DNA of 51,655 nucleotides from CALLPQ01 sp964421675 (GTDB lineage: Bacteria; Pseudomonadota; Alphaproteobacteria; Caulobacterales; Parvularculaceae): contig CAYQXV010000022.1 in the NCBI GenBank assembly GCA_964421675.1, forward strand, positions 1-51,655, written 5' to 3'. A program made the translations under genes and the position numbers. Shown here piece after piece: positions 32,801-41,558 of the stretch. A model generated the notes under the pieces. That model was given only the letters and a program-made list of their open reading frames with translations. It did not search any database and had not been told where the DNA came from. The first letter of the stretch is position 1, and the number at the start of each line of letters is the position of its first letter.

Positions 32801-34387
32801 TTATTGCGATAAAAACACGATCAGTTTTTTCTTCGCCTCTTCGCCATCATAGCCGAACCGACTATAGCGCAACACAATATCTGCCCGGCCATCATCATTA
32901 ATTTCCAAGCTGGAGACGAGCTGTCCTTCGCTTGGCAAATCGGCCTTTATTGTCGTCAATAGGTTTTCGAAGGGTGCGTTCTTGTCGCCGCGCAATAGCT
33001 GGAGTTCTTCACCATTTTTTCCCAACAATAAATCAATCGCGTCATCGCCATCAAAGTCTGCATACACTAAGGGCGGATTGCGCGTTAGCCCTTTGGACAA
33101 ATCTATCCCGATGGAATGCGACCGGTTATAGTTTTCATTTTTAACATAACCGCCCGCGCCATTATCTAATTGAACGGTTGTGCGCATCTTCATTGTTTTG
33201 TTGATCAAGAACCCGACAACCTTTGTCAGACTCAATTTGGTCGACGCTACAACAAGATCCTTGCGGCCATCATTATTGATATCGCGCAGCCCAAGACCGC
33301 CAACGCCCTTCATCAGCAAGGTATGATCGGGTGCAGCCTTATAGGAGATGAGCCCGCCAGTAACACTGCCTTTATAAATCCGAAAATCCTGTTCGCGGTC
33401 AAACAGGCCATTTGCTTTATTCAGCACCGTAACAATATCCTGAATCCCGTCATCATCGAGATCAACAATGCGGTAAAGAGACACATCGCGAAAATTGCTT
33501 TGATCAGCATTTTCCTCATCCGCGCGAATATCATCAATCCAGCGATTACCGCGCATTTCAAAGGGTAAATTTACCGTCTGGGCGTTCGTGGAAAAACTAC
33601 CCGTTGGACCCATGGCGAAAACTTCAAGCGCTTTGCCGATGCGGAAGACAAGATCGGGTTTGCCGTCTCCCGTCGCATCAAACACATAATGGGGAAAAAC
33701 TCTGAAACTTGGTGTGCGCGCTCGCGAAACACCAAAGCTGGTATCGCTGACATCTTCGTTGGAAAAATTTCCCGTCAAGCGCATTTCCGGTTGCACGGGC
33801 AATAGAGTTGGTCCCGCAAAAGATCCGTCCGGATTTTGTATCCAAGTGTGAATGCCATCAAAGTTCGGAATTGTCAGGTCAAACCGGCCATCATCATTCA
33901 GGTCAGCGGCAAAGTCTCCCAGAGCCAGGCGGATATCGGTTCCCTGACGGTAAATTGATCCTGTCTCAACCAGCATATCAAATTGGTTGGTAGAAAGATT
34001 GTAAATCCGCACACCCTCATCGGTTAGAACCAGCAAGCGTTCGCGCTCCCCGTCGGGCATTTCGCCGTGGGCGTACAAAACGCCATTATGGGGCATATTG
34101 ACTTTGTGGCTGGCTTTTGGCGACGGCCCGGCCAGAGATGCTTGCGAAAAAGCATGGAGTTGATGATGCCCGTCTTCATCGCGTGTACGCACCATCAAGG
34201 CATCGGCCTCGCCATCAGAAAACCGCATAACAACCGGCGCGCTCATCACCGGGTCAGATAGGGTCAGCGTCCGCTGATCATAGGTAACCCCTTGTTCGGT
34301 CTGTGCATGTAGATTGGGTGCATTGATATTGGCTAATGTCAGGCCCGTACTAACAAAAAGTGCCGAAAACAGGTTTATTGTACGCAT
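32801..34387 (-). CDS. Exported FG-GAP/VCBS repeat protein
   Basis: This 528-residue protein has a signal peptide (about 1-28, ending LHAQ). It then carries at least five calcium-binding FG-GAP/VCBS-type repeats with the DxNxDGxxD pattern: DLNDDGRFDL, DATGDGKPDL, DLDDDGIQDI, DINNDGRKDL and DFDGDDAIDL, plus DDGRADI near the C-terminus. It should fold as a seven-bladed beta-propeller in the periplasm or outside the cell. A binding partner cannot be inferred. It stands alone, convergent with the DUF1254 gene. Confidence 0.85.
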   Translation of the reverse strand: MRTINLFSALFVSTGLTLANINAPNLHAQTEQGVTYDQRTLTLSDPVMSAPVVMRFSDGEADALMVRTRDEDGHHQLHAFSQASLAGPSPKASHKVNMPHNGVLYAHGEMPDGERERLLVLTDEGVRIYNLSTNQFDMLVETGSIYRQGTDIRLALGDFAADLNDDGRFDLTIPNFDGIHTWIQNPDGSFAGPTLLPVQPEMRLTGNFSNEDVSDTSFGVSRARTPSFRVFPHYVFDATGDGKPDLVFRIGKALEVFAMGPTGSFSTNAQTVNLPFEMRGNRWIDDIRADEENADQSNFRDVSLYRIVDLDDDGIQDIVTVLNKANGLFDREQDFRIYKGSVTGGLISYKAAPDHTLLMKGVGGLGLRDINNDGRKDLVVASTKLSLTKVVGFLINKTMKMRTTVQLDNGAGGYVKNENYNRSHSIGIDLSKGLTRNPPLVYADFDGDDAIDLLLGKNGEELQLLRGDKNAPFENLLTTIKADLPSEGQLVSSLEINDDGRADIVLRYSRFGYDGEEAKKKLIVFLSQ

Positions 34388-34522
34388 GAAGGGTCACCTC
34401 ATTTACTGAACAAAATACAACAGTAAAGAAAAAAATTTTAAAGTGACCATCGGCCCACCGGAAAATTCGCTCAACTGGTCGCAATTTTCAAACGAATGAT
34501 CGATCCGGTATGCTGGCGCTTA

Positions 34523-35164
34523 CTAGTCGCCGATCATATCCATGACAATTTTCGCCAAGCCGATCTGGCGACGGCGCTTTAGCCGTTCACCAAACAAAAT
34601 AGCACGCAAAAGCTCTTCGGATTCTTCGCGATCATAATTGACGATCACATAATCATATTCAGCCCAGTGAGAGATTTCCGCATCCGCTTTTGCCATCCGC
34701 TTCAGGACAACTTCTTCAGGGTCCTGCGCGCGTTTGCGCAAACGGCGTTCAAGTTCTTCGCGCGATGGCGGTAGAATGAACACCTTTACAACATCCTCGC
34801 CAGCAACCTCATCGAGCTGTTGAGCGCCTTGCCAGTCAATATCAAACAAGACATCGCGGCCCGCGCGCAACGTATCCTCGACCAAATGGCGGGGCGTCCC
34901 ATAAAGATGGCCGAACACATTCGCCCATTCTAAAAATTCATTATTATCGCGCATGCGAATAAATTCATCTTCGCCAACAAAGAAGTAATCTTCGCCGTGC
35001 ACTTCGCCCGGACGGCGCTCCCGCGTGGTTGCAGAAATCGACAGCACCATTTCACCATCTTTTTTCAGCAAACGTTCCGCCAATGTTGTTTTTCCCGCGC
35101 CCGATGGGCTCGATAAGACAAACATCAATCCGCGCCGTGCAACTTTTAAATCACCGCCCAACAT
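34523..35164 (-). CDS. gmk: Guanylate kinase
   Basis: This 213-residue enzyme phosphorylates GMP to GDP. The P-loop is SSPSGAGKTTL at about 17-27, the GMP-binding TTRERRPGEVHGEDY follows, and DIDWQGAQQL is the next conserved block. The start has a GAAGGGGG site and gives a 13-residue N-terminal extension compared with the minimal MFVLSSPSG start. It is the last gene of mltG-yicC-gmk, an order common in alphaproteobacteria. Confidence 0.96.
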   Translation of the reverse strand: MLGGDLKVARRGLMFVLSSPSGAGKTTLAERLLKKDGEMVLSISATTRERRPGEVHGEDYFFVGEDEFIRMRDNNEFLEWANVFGHLYGTPRHLVEDTLRAGRDVLFDIDWQGAQQLDEVAGEDVVKVFILPPSREELERRLRKRAQDPEEVVLKRMAKADAEISHWAEYDYVIVNYDREESEELLRAILFGERLKRRRQIGLAKIVMDMIGD

Positions 35165-35211
35165 GACACAGCCCCCTTCGTGACTTCATCGCCTCACCCG
35201 CTTCAACCGGC

Positions 35212-36108
35212 TTATTCAACATTTTGAACCTGCTCTCGCATCTGATCAATGATCGTCTTCATCTCAAGCCCAGCCTGTTTCAAGGTTATGTCAACAGCTT
35301 TAGAACATAAGGTATTGGTTTCCCGGTTAAACTCTTGCACCAGAAAATCAAACTTACGGCCAATCGGGCCGTTCTCGGCCAATAGAGCGCGCGCTGCAAT
35401 GATATGCGCATCAAGCCGGTCCAGTTCCTCGCAAATATCGGCCTTTACCGACAGGACAGCAACTTCCTGCGCCAAGCGCGCCTCATCAAGTTGAACTTCG
35501 CTGGCAAGGCCTTCGATTGATTTTAAAATCCGCGCCTGAAGGGTTTGCGTTGATCCCTCACTAAGCTTGCGCGATGTGTTGGTTAGTTCTTCAACCGCAT
35601 CAATTTGTTTTTCAAGAATGGCCTGAAGGCTTGCCCCTTCTGCGCGGCGATGGTCAATCAACTTGCCAAGCGCCTCATCAAAGCTTGTTGCGAGCGTTTC
35701 AATCAAGGCAGAAAGTGCATCTTCGCTCAGCGTTTCTTCGCTGGCCTCAATGACGCCGCGAATATTGAGCACCCCATCTACTGTTGGCGGCGCCATGGCG
35801 ATTGGACTTTCCTCTTGGACTGTCTTCACCATCTCCAGCACGCTCGATAAAGCGTCCTTGTTGAGCACAAGACGGCCCGCCTTTTCATCATCCCTTAAGG
35901 TAAGGCTTACCGAAACATTGCCGCGCGCGAGTTTGGCGGTGACCGCTTTGCGCAACTTTAGCTCGAGCGCATCAAAACCTGCGGGCAAACGACAGCGAAC
36001 TTCAAGCCCGCGCCCGTTCACACTGCGCAGCTCATAGGTCCAGCGATGTCGATCAAGCTGGCCGTCCTGGCGAGCAAAACCCGTCATTGAAGAAAGAGAA
36101 TTGGGCAT
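35212..36108 (-). CDS. yicC: YicC-family endoribonuclease
   Basis: This 298-residue protein is counted from the ATG at 36108 (MPNSLSSMTGFARQ); the frame is open to 36147 without family similarity. It has the N-terminal YicC domain (SSMTGFAR, YELRSVNGRGLEVRCRLP) and the C-terminal DUF1732 domain with EELDRLDAHIIAARALL, GRKFDFLVQEFNRETNTLCSKA. E. coli YicC is reported to be an RNase that shapes sRNA turnover. It lies between mltG and gmk in the same transcript. Confidence 0.93.
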   Translation of the reverse strand: MPNSLSSMTGFARQDGQLDRHRWTYELRSVNGRGLEVRCRLPAGFDALELKLRKAVTAKLARGNVSVSLTLRDDEKAGRLVLNKDALSSVLEMVKTVQEESPIAMAPPTVDGVLNIRGVIEASEETLSEDALSALIETLATSFDEALGKLIDHRRAEGASLQAILEKQIDAVEELTNTSRKLSEGSTQTLQARILKSIEGLASEVQLDEARLAQEVAVLSVKADICEELDRLDAHIIAARALLAENGPIGRKFDFLVQEFNRETNTLCSKAVDITLKQAGLEMKTIIDQMREQVQNVE

Positions 36109-36227
36109 TTGAGAAATCTGTCCTGCTATGGCGCCATCATGTAGCATTTATGATGCGCGTATTCGCAAATTTTCACAAATCTGCTCTGCCAACATTGCCG
36201 CCCACGCGCCCGACTGGTCATGAGACC

Positions 36228-37346
36228 CTATCGTCGCTGGCGTTCAATCTCGCGCCATTTTTTTACATTGTTATTGTGCTCGCGCAGTGTCTTGGCAAAG
36301 GCATGGCCGCCGCTGCCATCGGCAACGAAGAAGATATCATCGGTTTGCGCCGGGTCCAGGACCGCTTCAATGGAGGCCCGTCCGGGATTACAGATGGGCG
36401 TGGGCGGTAAGCCACGAATGACATAGGTGTTGTACGGAGTCTCGCCTCTAATCTCACTGGCCCGAAGCCCCCGGCCCAGAGGCTCTCCGCCCGTGAGGCC
36501 ATAAATAATGGTCGGATCTGATTCCAGACGCATCCCCTTGCGAATGCGGTTGATAAAGACAGACGCAATCCGTTTGCGCTCGCCCGCAACGCCGGTTTCT
36601 TTTTCAACGATAGAGGCAAGAATCAATGCCTCGCGCGGATTAGCGAGCGGGAGTTCAGCCTGCCGAGATTCCCACAAGCTGGTGATAACGCTTTCTTGTG
36701 CGATCGCCATGCGCTTTAGCAAAGCATCGCGGGTTTCTCCGCGTGTAAAGCCATATGTCTCGGGAAGTAAAATTCCCTCACGCGGCTCAAAACTAATCTC
36801 GCCGGTAAGCACCGGGTCAGCCTTGATAATCTCCATAATCTGCGCCGTGGTGCGCCCTTCAGGGATTGTCACGAAATGCAGGATTGAACTGCCATCCACC
36901 AAAATATCAATGACCTGAACAACATTCACGCCCGGTGCAAAGCGATATTCGCCGGCTTTTAAAGAACCCTGCGCTTTGCGCCACCGCACCGCGGCATTGA
37001 ACAATTCCGCATGGCGGATCACCCCAACGCTTTCCAATAGGGATGCGATTTCGTTGACCGATGAGCCACTCTCTAACAAGATCACCGTTTCTTCGGTGAG
37101 CGGGCCAGCACGATGGATTTCCTTATAGGCAAGAAATCCACCCGCACCCACGGCAATAGCGGACAGCAAAAACAGGCCGAAAATAAACAGCAAAATACCG
37201 CGAATGACGCCGCCCCGCTGGCCATCCGCCCGCCGCCGAGCCGCGCAGTTGGTATTTTTCACCGCCTGTTTCACCGTCTGAATGTGACCAATATCGTTAG
37301 ACGTCATTGCTGTCATTACCCTCAACTCGAACTCAATAGTACCCAT
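36228..37346 (-). CDS. mltG: Endolytic peptidoglycan transglycosylase MltG
   Basis: This 372-residue protein has a membrane helix at about 50-70 (ILLFIFGLFLLSAIAVGAGGF), then a LysM-like segment (VILLESGSSVNEIASLLESVGVI) and the YceG catalytic domain. The catalytic glutamate sits in SIVEKETG, followed by NRIRKGMRLESDPTIIYGL and YNTYVIRGLPPTPICNPG. It cleaves nascent glycan strands and so sets their length. The first 13 residues may not be translated: ATGs at 37316 and 37307 follow a GAGGG site. It is the first gene of the mltG-yicC-gmk operon. Confidence 0.95.
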   Translation of the reverse strand: MGTIEFELRVMTAMTSNDIGHIQTVKQAVKNTNCAARRRADGQRGGVIRGILLFIFGLFLLSAIAVGAGGFLAYKEIHRAGPLTEETVILLESGSSVNEIASLLESVGVIRHAELFNAAVRWRKAQGSLKAGEYRFAPGVNVVQVIDILVDGSSILHFVTIPEGRTTAQIMEIIKADPVLTGEISFEPREGILLPETYGFTRGETRDALLKRMAIAQESVITSLWESRQAELPLANPREALILASIVEKETGVAGERKRIASVFINRIRKGMRLESDPTIIYGLTGGEPLGRGLRASEIRGETPYNTYVIRGLPPTPICNPGRASIEAVLDPAQTDDIFFVADGSGGHAFAKTLREHNNNVKKWREIERQRR

Positions 37347-37445
37347 TTGGGTTGGCCTGCCCTTTTAAGGGTTAGCCCTTCCACTCAGGGCTAAGCTATC
37401 GCGATTTTTCGGGCCTGTCTCCCCCAATGCGAGGTCTTGCGCGCC

Positions 37446-38084
37446 CTATTTCGGGTCTGGTCGGCCTTCGCGTTCAAGGCTCTCAAGATCGCCGGGCCTG
37501 TCCACATCCCTCAAGGCCCCGGGATCAAGCTTTAGGGCTGTGCACGACTCCAGAGCATCCAGAACAGAACGGGCCCCCTCATCACCAGTAAGGGCGAGGA
37601 GTTGGGGCCATATTGCCCGGTGAAACAGGGCTGGCGGGCCGCGATAGGTCCCATCCGTGCAGATCACAGCCTGGGCTTGACTGGCCTCGCGCGCCAACTG
37701 CTCAAGGATGTTTTTCGGCAGGCTCGGCATATCTGCCAGCAAAACCACCAGGGCCTTCGCGCTGGTTTGCATCGCCGCTCTCACGCCCAATTTAAGGGCG
37801 CTCGCCTGCCCCTTGGCAGGCTCGGGATTTTCAATACAAGTCCATCCCATGGATTGAAAAAGCCCGTTGCGTACCCCCGATGGGTCATCGGCTAGACTAG
37901 GCACAATGGCAAATTTCCATCCCGCAGTGCTTTCTACCCCCGCCAATGCGCCTGCATGGGCTGCAAGGGGTTGGCCCCAAAGCGGCGCGAGCAATTTATC
38001 AGCCTCCCCGAACCGGCGTGAATATCCGCTGGCCAGCATCACCGCCGCAATATCGTGCAGCTCGATTTTGCCGCCTTCATCCAT
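37446..38084 (-). CDS. MobA-like molybdenum cofactor nucleotidyltransferase (MocA type)
   Basis: This 212-residue protein is counted from the ATG at 38084, which overlaps the xdhC stop by 8 bases (ATGGATGA); upstream in-frame ATGs exist. It has the nucleotidyltransferase start VMLASGYSRRFGEADKLLAPLWGQPL, the NPEPAKGQASALKLGVRAA block and the metal-binding LLADMPSLP. Family members attach CMP to molybdopterin to make the cytosine form of the cofactor. Coupling to xdhC supports a role in maturing xanthine-dehydrogenase or CO-dehydrogenase-type enzymes, none of which is encoded here. Confidence 0.85.
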   Translation of the reverse strand: MDEGGKIELHDIAAVMLASGYSRRFGEADKLLAPLWGQPLAAHAGALAGVESTAGWKFAIVPSLADDPSGVRNGLFQSMGWTCIENPEPAKGQASALKLGVRAAMQTSAKALVVLLADMPSLPKNILEQLAREASQAQAVICTDGTYRGPPALFHRAIWPQLLALTGDEGARSVLDALESCTALKLDPGALRDVDRPGDLESLEREGRPDPK

Positions 38085-39087
38085 CACGGCCCACAATTCC
38101 CCCATTGTAAAAAACGTCCACAATCTCCGCCAACGCCGATATCGCAATCATGGATGCACTGCGCATGGCAGGGACAAGGCCAATCGGGCCGTTAATGCGC
38201 GCAATATCACCTTCCTCAAGCCCCGCCGCCCGTAACCCATCACAGCGCATTTGGTGGGTGCGCCGACTGCCCACCGCACCAATATAAAATGCATCCCCTT
38301 CAATGGCATTGCGGATCAGCGGTATCTCCCAATCGCGGTCATGGAAAAGTAAAATAAAAGCTGTCCACGGATCATCCTTGCAGGGAGGAATATTGCGCTC
38401 ATGCACCAATCGATGCCAGCGAATATTTTCACTCTCCTCATTATCAGAAAACCGCAAAGGCACATCATCGGGGGAATAAACCTCAACCCCGATTGCAGTC
38501 CCGCTGAGCAGATGGATGAAGGCCTCAAGGTCCGGGCCCCGGCCCGCAACGCGAATTTGAAGGGGCGGCGTTAGCGCGGCAACAAAGCGCGAGCCTGCTT
38601 GCCCGGTCCGCGGTGTCATGGCGATCGCAAGCAGCCCGTTTGCATCAACACTAAAACCAATCGCGCGCCGCGATTGTAAACCCGACAACACAATCGAAAG
38701 CACCTGATGGTTCGCAGAACCGGGAATGACCGGAATGAGCGCGATTTCAAGCGCGCCCCCGCATGGCAGGACAATATCTTTATAGGGCGAGCCCTCACCA
38801 TAGCGTACAATGGTCATTACCGGTTTTTTCAAAAGCGCAACGCTTCGCGCGGCAATATCGCCGTCAACACATCCGCCAGAAAGATAGCCATGGGTGTCGC
38901 CAAGCTCATTAACAACCATCATCGCACCGGGCGCACGCGGCGTGCCGCGCTCTACGGTTTGCAAAACACAAAGGCTAATCGCAATCCCCGCCGATAAATA
39001 GGCCAGCGCACACTCCAAAACACCGGCAGGATGATCAATATCTGCCTGCACAATTGGCGTATGGCTGGGGGCGGAAGGCGCTGGCAC
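38077..39087 (-). CDS. XdhC/CoxI family molybdenum cofactor chaperone
   Basis: This 336-residue protein starts at GTG (39087) with GGAAA upstream. The N-terminal XdhC/CoxI domain has GYLSGGCVDGDIA and VLPCGGALEIALIPV. The C-terminal Rossmann-like XdhC_C domain has AFILLFHDRDWEIPLIRNAI, YIGAVGSRRTHQMR and INGPIGLVPAMRSASMIAISALAEIV, split here only for description. These proteins hold and sulfurate the molybdenum cofactor and deliver it to xanthine-dehydrogenase-type enzymes. It is translationally coupled to the MobA-like gene downstream. Confidence 0.9.
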   Translation of the reverse strand: MPAPSAPSHTPIVQADIDHPAGVLECALAYLSAGIAISLCVLQTVERGTPRAPGAMMVVNELGDTHGYLSGGCVDGDIAARSVALLKKPVMTIVRYGEGSPYKDIVLPCGGALEIALIPVIPGSANHQVLSIVLSGLQSRRAIGFSVDANGLLAIAMTPRTGQAGSRFVAALTPPLQIRVAGRGPDLEAFIHLLSGTAIGVEVYSPDDVPLRFSDNEESENIRWHRLVHERNIPPCKDDPWTAFILLFHDRDWEIPLIRNAIEGDAFYIGAVGSRRTHQMRCDGLRAAGLEEGDIARINGPIGLVPAMRSASMIAISALAEIVDVFYNGGIVGRDG

Positions 39088-39327
39088 GAAACTTTTCCAT
39101 TCACATCAACTGCAATAAGACGGCACAGAGTGCCCGCCAGCGCCAGCAATGTAAACGCCGCTTTAGAGGCAACGCTGCATCGGAGACGGCCCTCACAGTT
39201 GGAAAGTGAACAGTCATTGGCCGCTGGTCGCCATCGCATTTTCCGTCTATACACCAACCCCATGGGAACCACGCGATAACAAACTCACCCGTATGAAGGT
39301 GCCGTGAAATGGGAGGCGTTGCGAAAA

Positions 39328-39954
39328 ATGTCTGAAATCGTCTTTAGCATCCTGCTTGGCTATGGTCTGGGCTCGATCCCGTTTGGACTGGTGCTGACAC
39401 GCCTTGCCGGTCTTGGCGACATTCGCAATGTTGGGTCAGGCAATATTGGCGCCACCAATGTCTTACGCACAGGCCGCAAAGATGTAGCGCTGGCAACATT
39501 GCTGCTTGATGGCGCGAAGGCGGCGATTGCGGTGCTCATTGCATCGGCGCTGGGTTTGCGCGGAGAAATAGCCGGAGCTGCCGCGCTAATTGGTCATTGT
39601 TATCCGGTTTGGTTGCGCTTTAAGGGCGGCAAAGGGGTTGCGACATTTCTGGGCGCGCTCTTGGTCCTTGCCCCCCTTGGCGGTGTCTTCACCTGCTTAA
39701 CCTGGGCAGCGGGCGCATTCATTGGCCGCATTTCCTCACTGTCAGCACTGATTAGTGCTGCTGCAGCCCCTCTCATTCTTTTTGCCATGGGACATGGCGC
39801 GATTGCGATTTCTGCAGCGGTCATGGCCGCAATCATTTTCTTACGCCATAAAGACAATATTGCGCGCCTGCTTAAAGGGACAGAACCGCGCATTGGCAGC
39901 AGCGATAAAGGCGCTGCAACACCGCCCTCATCTGCGGGGGAGAATGACAGTTGA
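39328..39954 (+). CDS. plsY: Glycerol-3-phosphate acyltransferase PlsY
   Basis: This 208-residue membrane enzyme transfers an acyl group from acyl-phosphate to glycerol-3-phosphate, the first step in phospholipid synthesis. The ATG at 39328 (MSEIVFSILLGYG) follows GGGAGG at 11 nt; the frame is open to 39304. The three signature loops are SIPFGL, GSGNIGATNVLRTG and FKGGKGVAT, between five predicted membrane helices. The C-terminal tail of about 35 residues is polar. Its stop overlaps the TTG start of dprA. Confidence 0.94.
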   Translation: MSEIVFSILLGYGLGSIPFGLVLTRLAGLGDIRNVGSGNIGATNVLRTGRKDVALATLLLDGAKAAIAVLIASALGLRGEIAGAAALIGHCYPVWLRFKGGKGVATFLGALLVLAPLGGVFTCLTWAAGAFIGRISSLSALISAAAAPLILFAMGHGAIAISAAVMAAIIFLRHKDNIARLLKGTEPRIGSSDKGAATPPSSAGENDS

Positions 39955-41126
39955 TCCGAACGCTGAGTGATAAAGAGCGCGCCGATTGGTTACAATTAAT
40001 CCGCACGCCCAATATTGGTCCGATCACCTTTTTCAAACTCATTCGGAAATATGGGACGGCCGCGGCTGTTCTTGAAATCTTGCCGGAATTGTCCCGCAAA
40101 GCGGGCCGAAAAACGCCGCTGCGCGCGCCCGCCCGCAGTCAAATTGAAGATGAATTGAAAGCGGCCTGGCATAAAGGCGTGATTATTATTGCCGCTTGCG
40201 AGCCTGAATATCCTGCGCGTCTGCGTGCTATCGACGACCCTCCCCCAATTATCTTCACGCGCGGCCATGTCAGCCTGTTTGATAAACCGACCATTGCCAT
40301 TATCGGTGCGCGCAATGCCTCCCTTTCGGGCATTAAGCTGGCGCGCACCTTTGCCGGTGAACTCAGTGAAGCGGGCTATGTCGTCACATCAGGTCTTGCG
40401 CGCGGTATTGATGGCGCGGCCCATGAGGCAAGCCTGAACGCGGGCACGATTGCCGTCGTTGCGGGCGGCATTCATCATATCTACCCGCCCGAACATGAAA
40501 AACTCACCCATGCAATCGCGACGCAGGGGCTGATCCTGTCAGAACGCGGGCTTGATGCGGTTCCAACTGCGCGCGATTTTCCGCGCCGAAATCGTCTCAT
40601 CTCTGGCATTAGCGACGGCGTGGTGATCATTGAAGCGGCCCAGCGTTCTGGCACCTTAATCACGGCGCGTTATGCCCTAGAGCAGGGCCGCGAAGTCTTT
40701 GCGGTGCCCGGCTCTCCCCTCGATCCACGCTGTCAGGGGGCCAACCGGCTCATCCGCGACGGCGCCACTTTGGTGGAAACCAGCAGCGATATTATGGATA
40801 GTCTGCAAACCCTCAACCGGACATTGCGCGAGGGCGATCTGTTTGATGATCATGGGGATGATCTGTTTGGCGGGCTCGAAGAACGCCGCCCCGCCCCGGA
40901 TTTGGACGCGCACGCAGACGCCCGGCGACAGCAATTGCGCCGTCAGCTCGAAACCCTTCTCAGCCCCGCCCCCGTCCATCAAGACGAGATCATCCGCGCC
41001 TGTAGCGCCGCCGCCCAACCGGACTGCCCAACGCCCGGCGAAATCGCCGAAGCCTTACTGGAAATGGTGCTGTCAGGGGACGCAACCGAGGAAGCGGGCC
41101 TGTTCCGGCGCTCCGATATTGCCTAA
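39951..41126 (+). CDS. dprA: DNA-processing protein DprA
   Basis: This 391-residue protein loads RecA onto incoming single-stranded DNA during natural transformation. It begins at a TTG overlapping the plsY stop (TTGA), with GGGGGAG upstream. An N-terminal SAM/HhH-like domain (about 1-65) is followed by the Rossmann DprA core: IIGARNASLSGIKLARTF, GYVVTSGLARGIDGAAHEAS, AVVAGGIHHIYPPEH and ARDFPRRNRLISGIS. A C-terminal winged-helix domain (about 325-391, QDEIIRACSAAAQPDCPTPG) ends it. Confidence 0.95.
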   Translation: MIRTLSDKERADWLQLIRTPNIGPITFFKLIRKYGTAAAVLEILPELSRKAGRKTPLRAPARSQIEDELKAAWHKGVIIIAACEPEYPARLRAIDDPPPIIFTRGHVSLFDKPTIAIIGARNASLSGIKLARTFAGELSEAGYVVTSGLARGIDGAAHEASLNAGTIAVVAGGIHHIYPPEHEKLTHAIATQGLILSERGLDAVPTARDFPRRNRLISGISDGVVIIEAAQRSGTLITARYALEQGREVFAVPGSPLDPRCQGANRLIRDGATLVETSSDIMDSLQTLNRTLREGDLFDDHGDDLFGGLEERRPAPDLDAHADARRQQLRRQLETLLSPAPVHQDEIIRACSAAAQPDCPTPGEIAEALLEMVLSGDATEEAGLFRRSDIA

Positions 41127-41184
41127 TCGTTAATTCTTGCGGCTGAGAGGGGCAAAAAAAGCCGCGAAACAGAAAACTTTCCTG

Positions 41185-41214
41185 TAGACGCCTACCCCCG
41201 CCCTTTGCTATAGG
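41185..41214 (+). promoter_or_regulatory. Possible tRNA-Asn promoter
   Basis: TAGACG (41185-41190) and TATAGG (41209-41214) are separated by 18 bp and end 17 nt before the mature tRNA start. Each matches the sigma-70 consensus at four of six positions. The position is right, but the match is modest. Confidence 0.35.
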
Positions 41215-41231
41215 CCCAGTCTACCAAATGT

Positions 41232-41307
41232 TCCCCGATAGCTCAGTTGGTAGAGCAGCTGACTGTTAATCAGCTTGTCACAGGTTCGAGTCCTGTTCGG
41301 GGAGCCA
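41232..41307 (+). tRNA. tRNA-Asn (GTT)
   Basis: A complete cloverleaf is visible: acceptor TCCCCGA pairs with TCGGGGA, the D-arm GCTCAGTTGGTAGAGC, the anticodon stem GCTGA/TCAGC with loop CTGTTAA (anticodon GTT at 41275-41277), the T-arm with GTTCGAG, discriminator G, and an encoded CCA at 41305-41307. Confidence 0.98.
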
Positions 41308-41348
41308 TTTTTCCACAGCACAAGATTACTGACCGGGCCCCGTCAATT

Positions 41349-41403
41349 TGGCGTTCATGAGCCAGCGGCAATTAATGCGCGTTCTGCTTCAATCATATAG
41401 TCG
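41349..41403. repeat. Left copy of a 55-bp duplication flanking the gap
   Basis: These 55 bases are identical to 41504-41558 on the other side of the N run. They contain the last 49 bases of the cfa gene, including its stop codon at 41355-41357. This is what two overlapping contig ends joined with a fixed spacer look like, rather than a biological repeat. Confidence 0.9.
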
Positions 41404-41503
41404 NNNNNNNNNNNNNNNNNNNNNNNNNNNNNNNNNNNNNNNNNNNNNNNNNNNNNNNNNNNNNNNNNNNNNNNNNNNNNNNNNNNNNNNNNNNNNNNNN
41501 NNN
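41404..41503. other. Scaffold gap of exactly 100 N
   Basis: An unknown-size placeholder. Because both flanks are the same 55 bp, the true sequence is probably continuous with no missing DNA, and the distance from tRNA-Asn to the cfa stop would then be about 47 bp. Confidence 0.95.
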
Positions 41504-41558
41504 TGGCGTTCATGAGCCAGCGGCAATTAATGCGCGTTCTGCTTCAATCATATAGTCG
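41504..41558. repeat. Right copy of the 55-bp duplication
   Basis: Identical to 41349-41403. This copy is continuous with the rest of cfa and carries its real 3' end. Confidence 0.9.

Noticed and set aside
41136..41165. Hairpin GCGGCT/AGCCGC after dprA as a terminator
   Set aside because: The loop is about 15 nt and no T tract follows, so the call is not supported.
41349..41558. The 55-bp direct repeat as attachment sites of a mobile element
   Set aside because: The repeats flank only a run of exactly 100 N and contain the end of cfa; an assembly overlap explains them better, despite the neighbouring tRNA gene.
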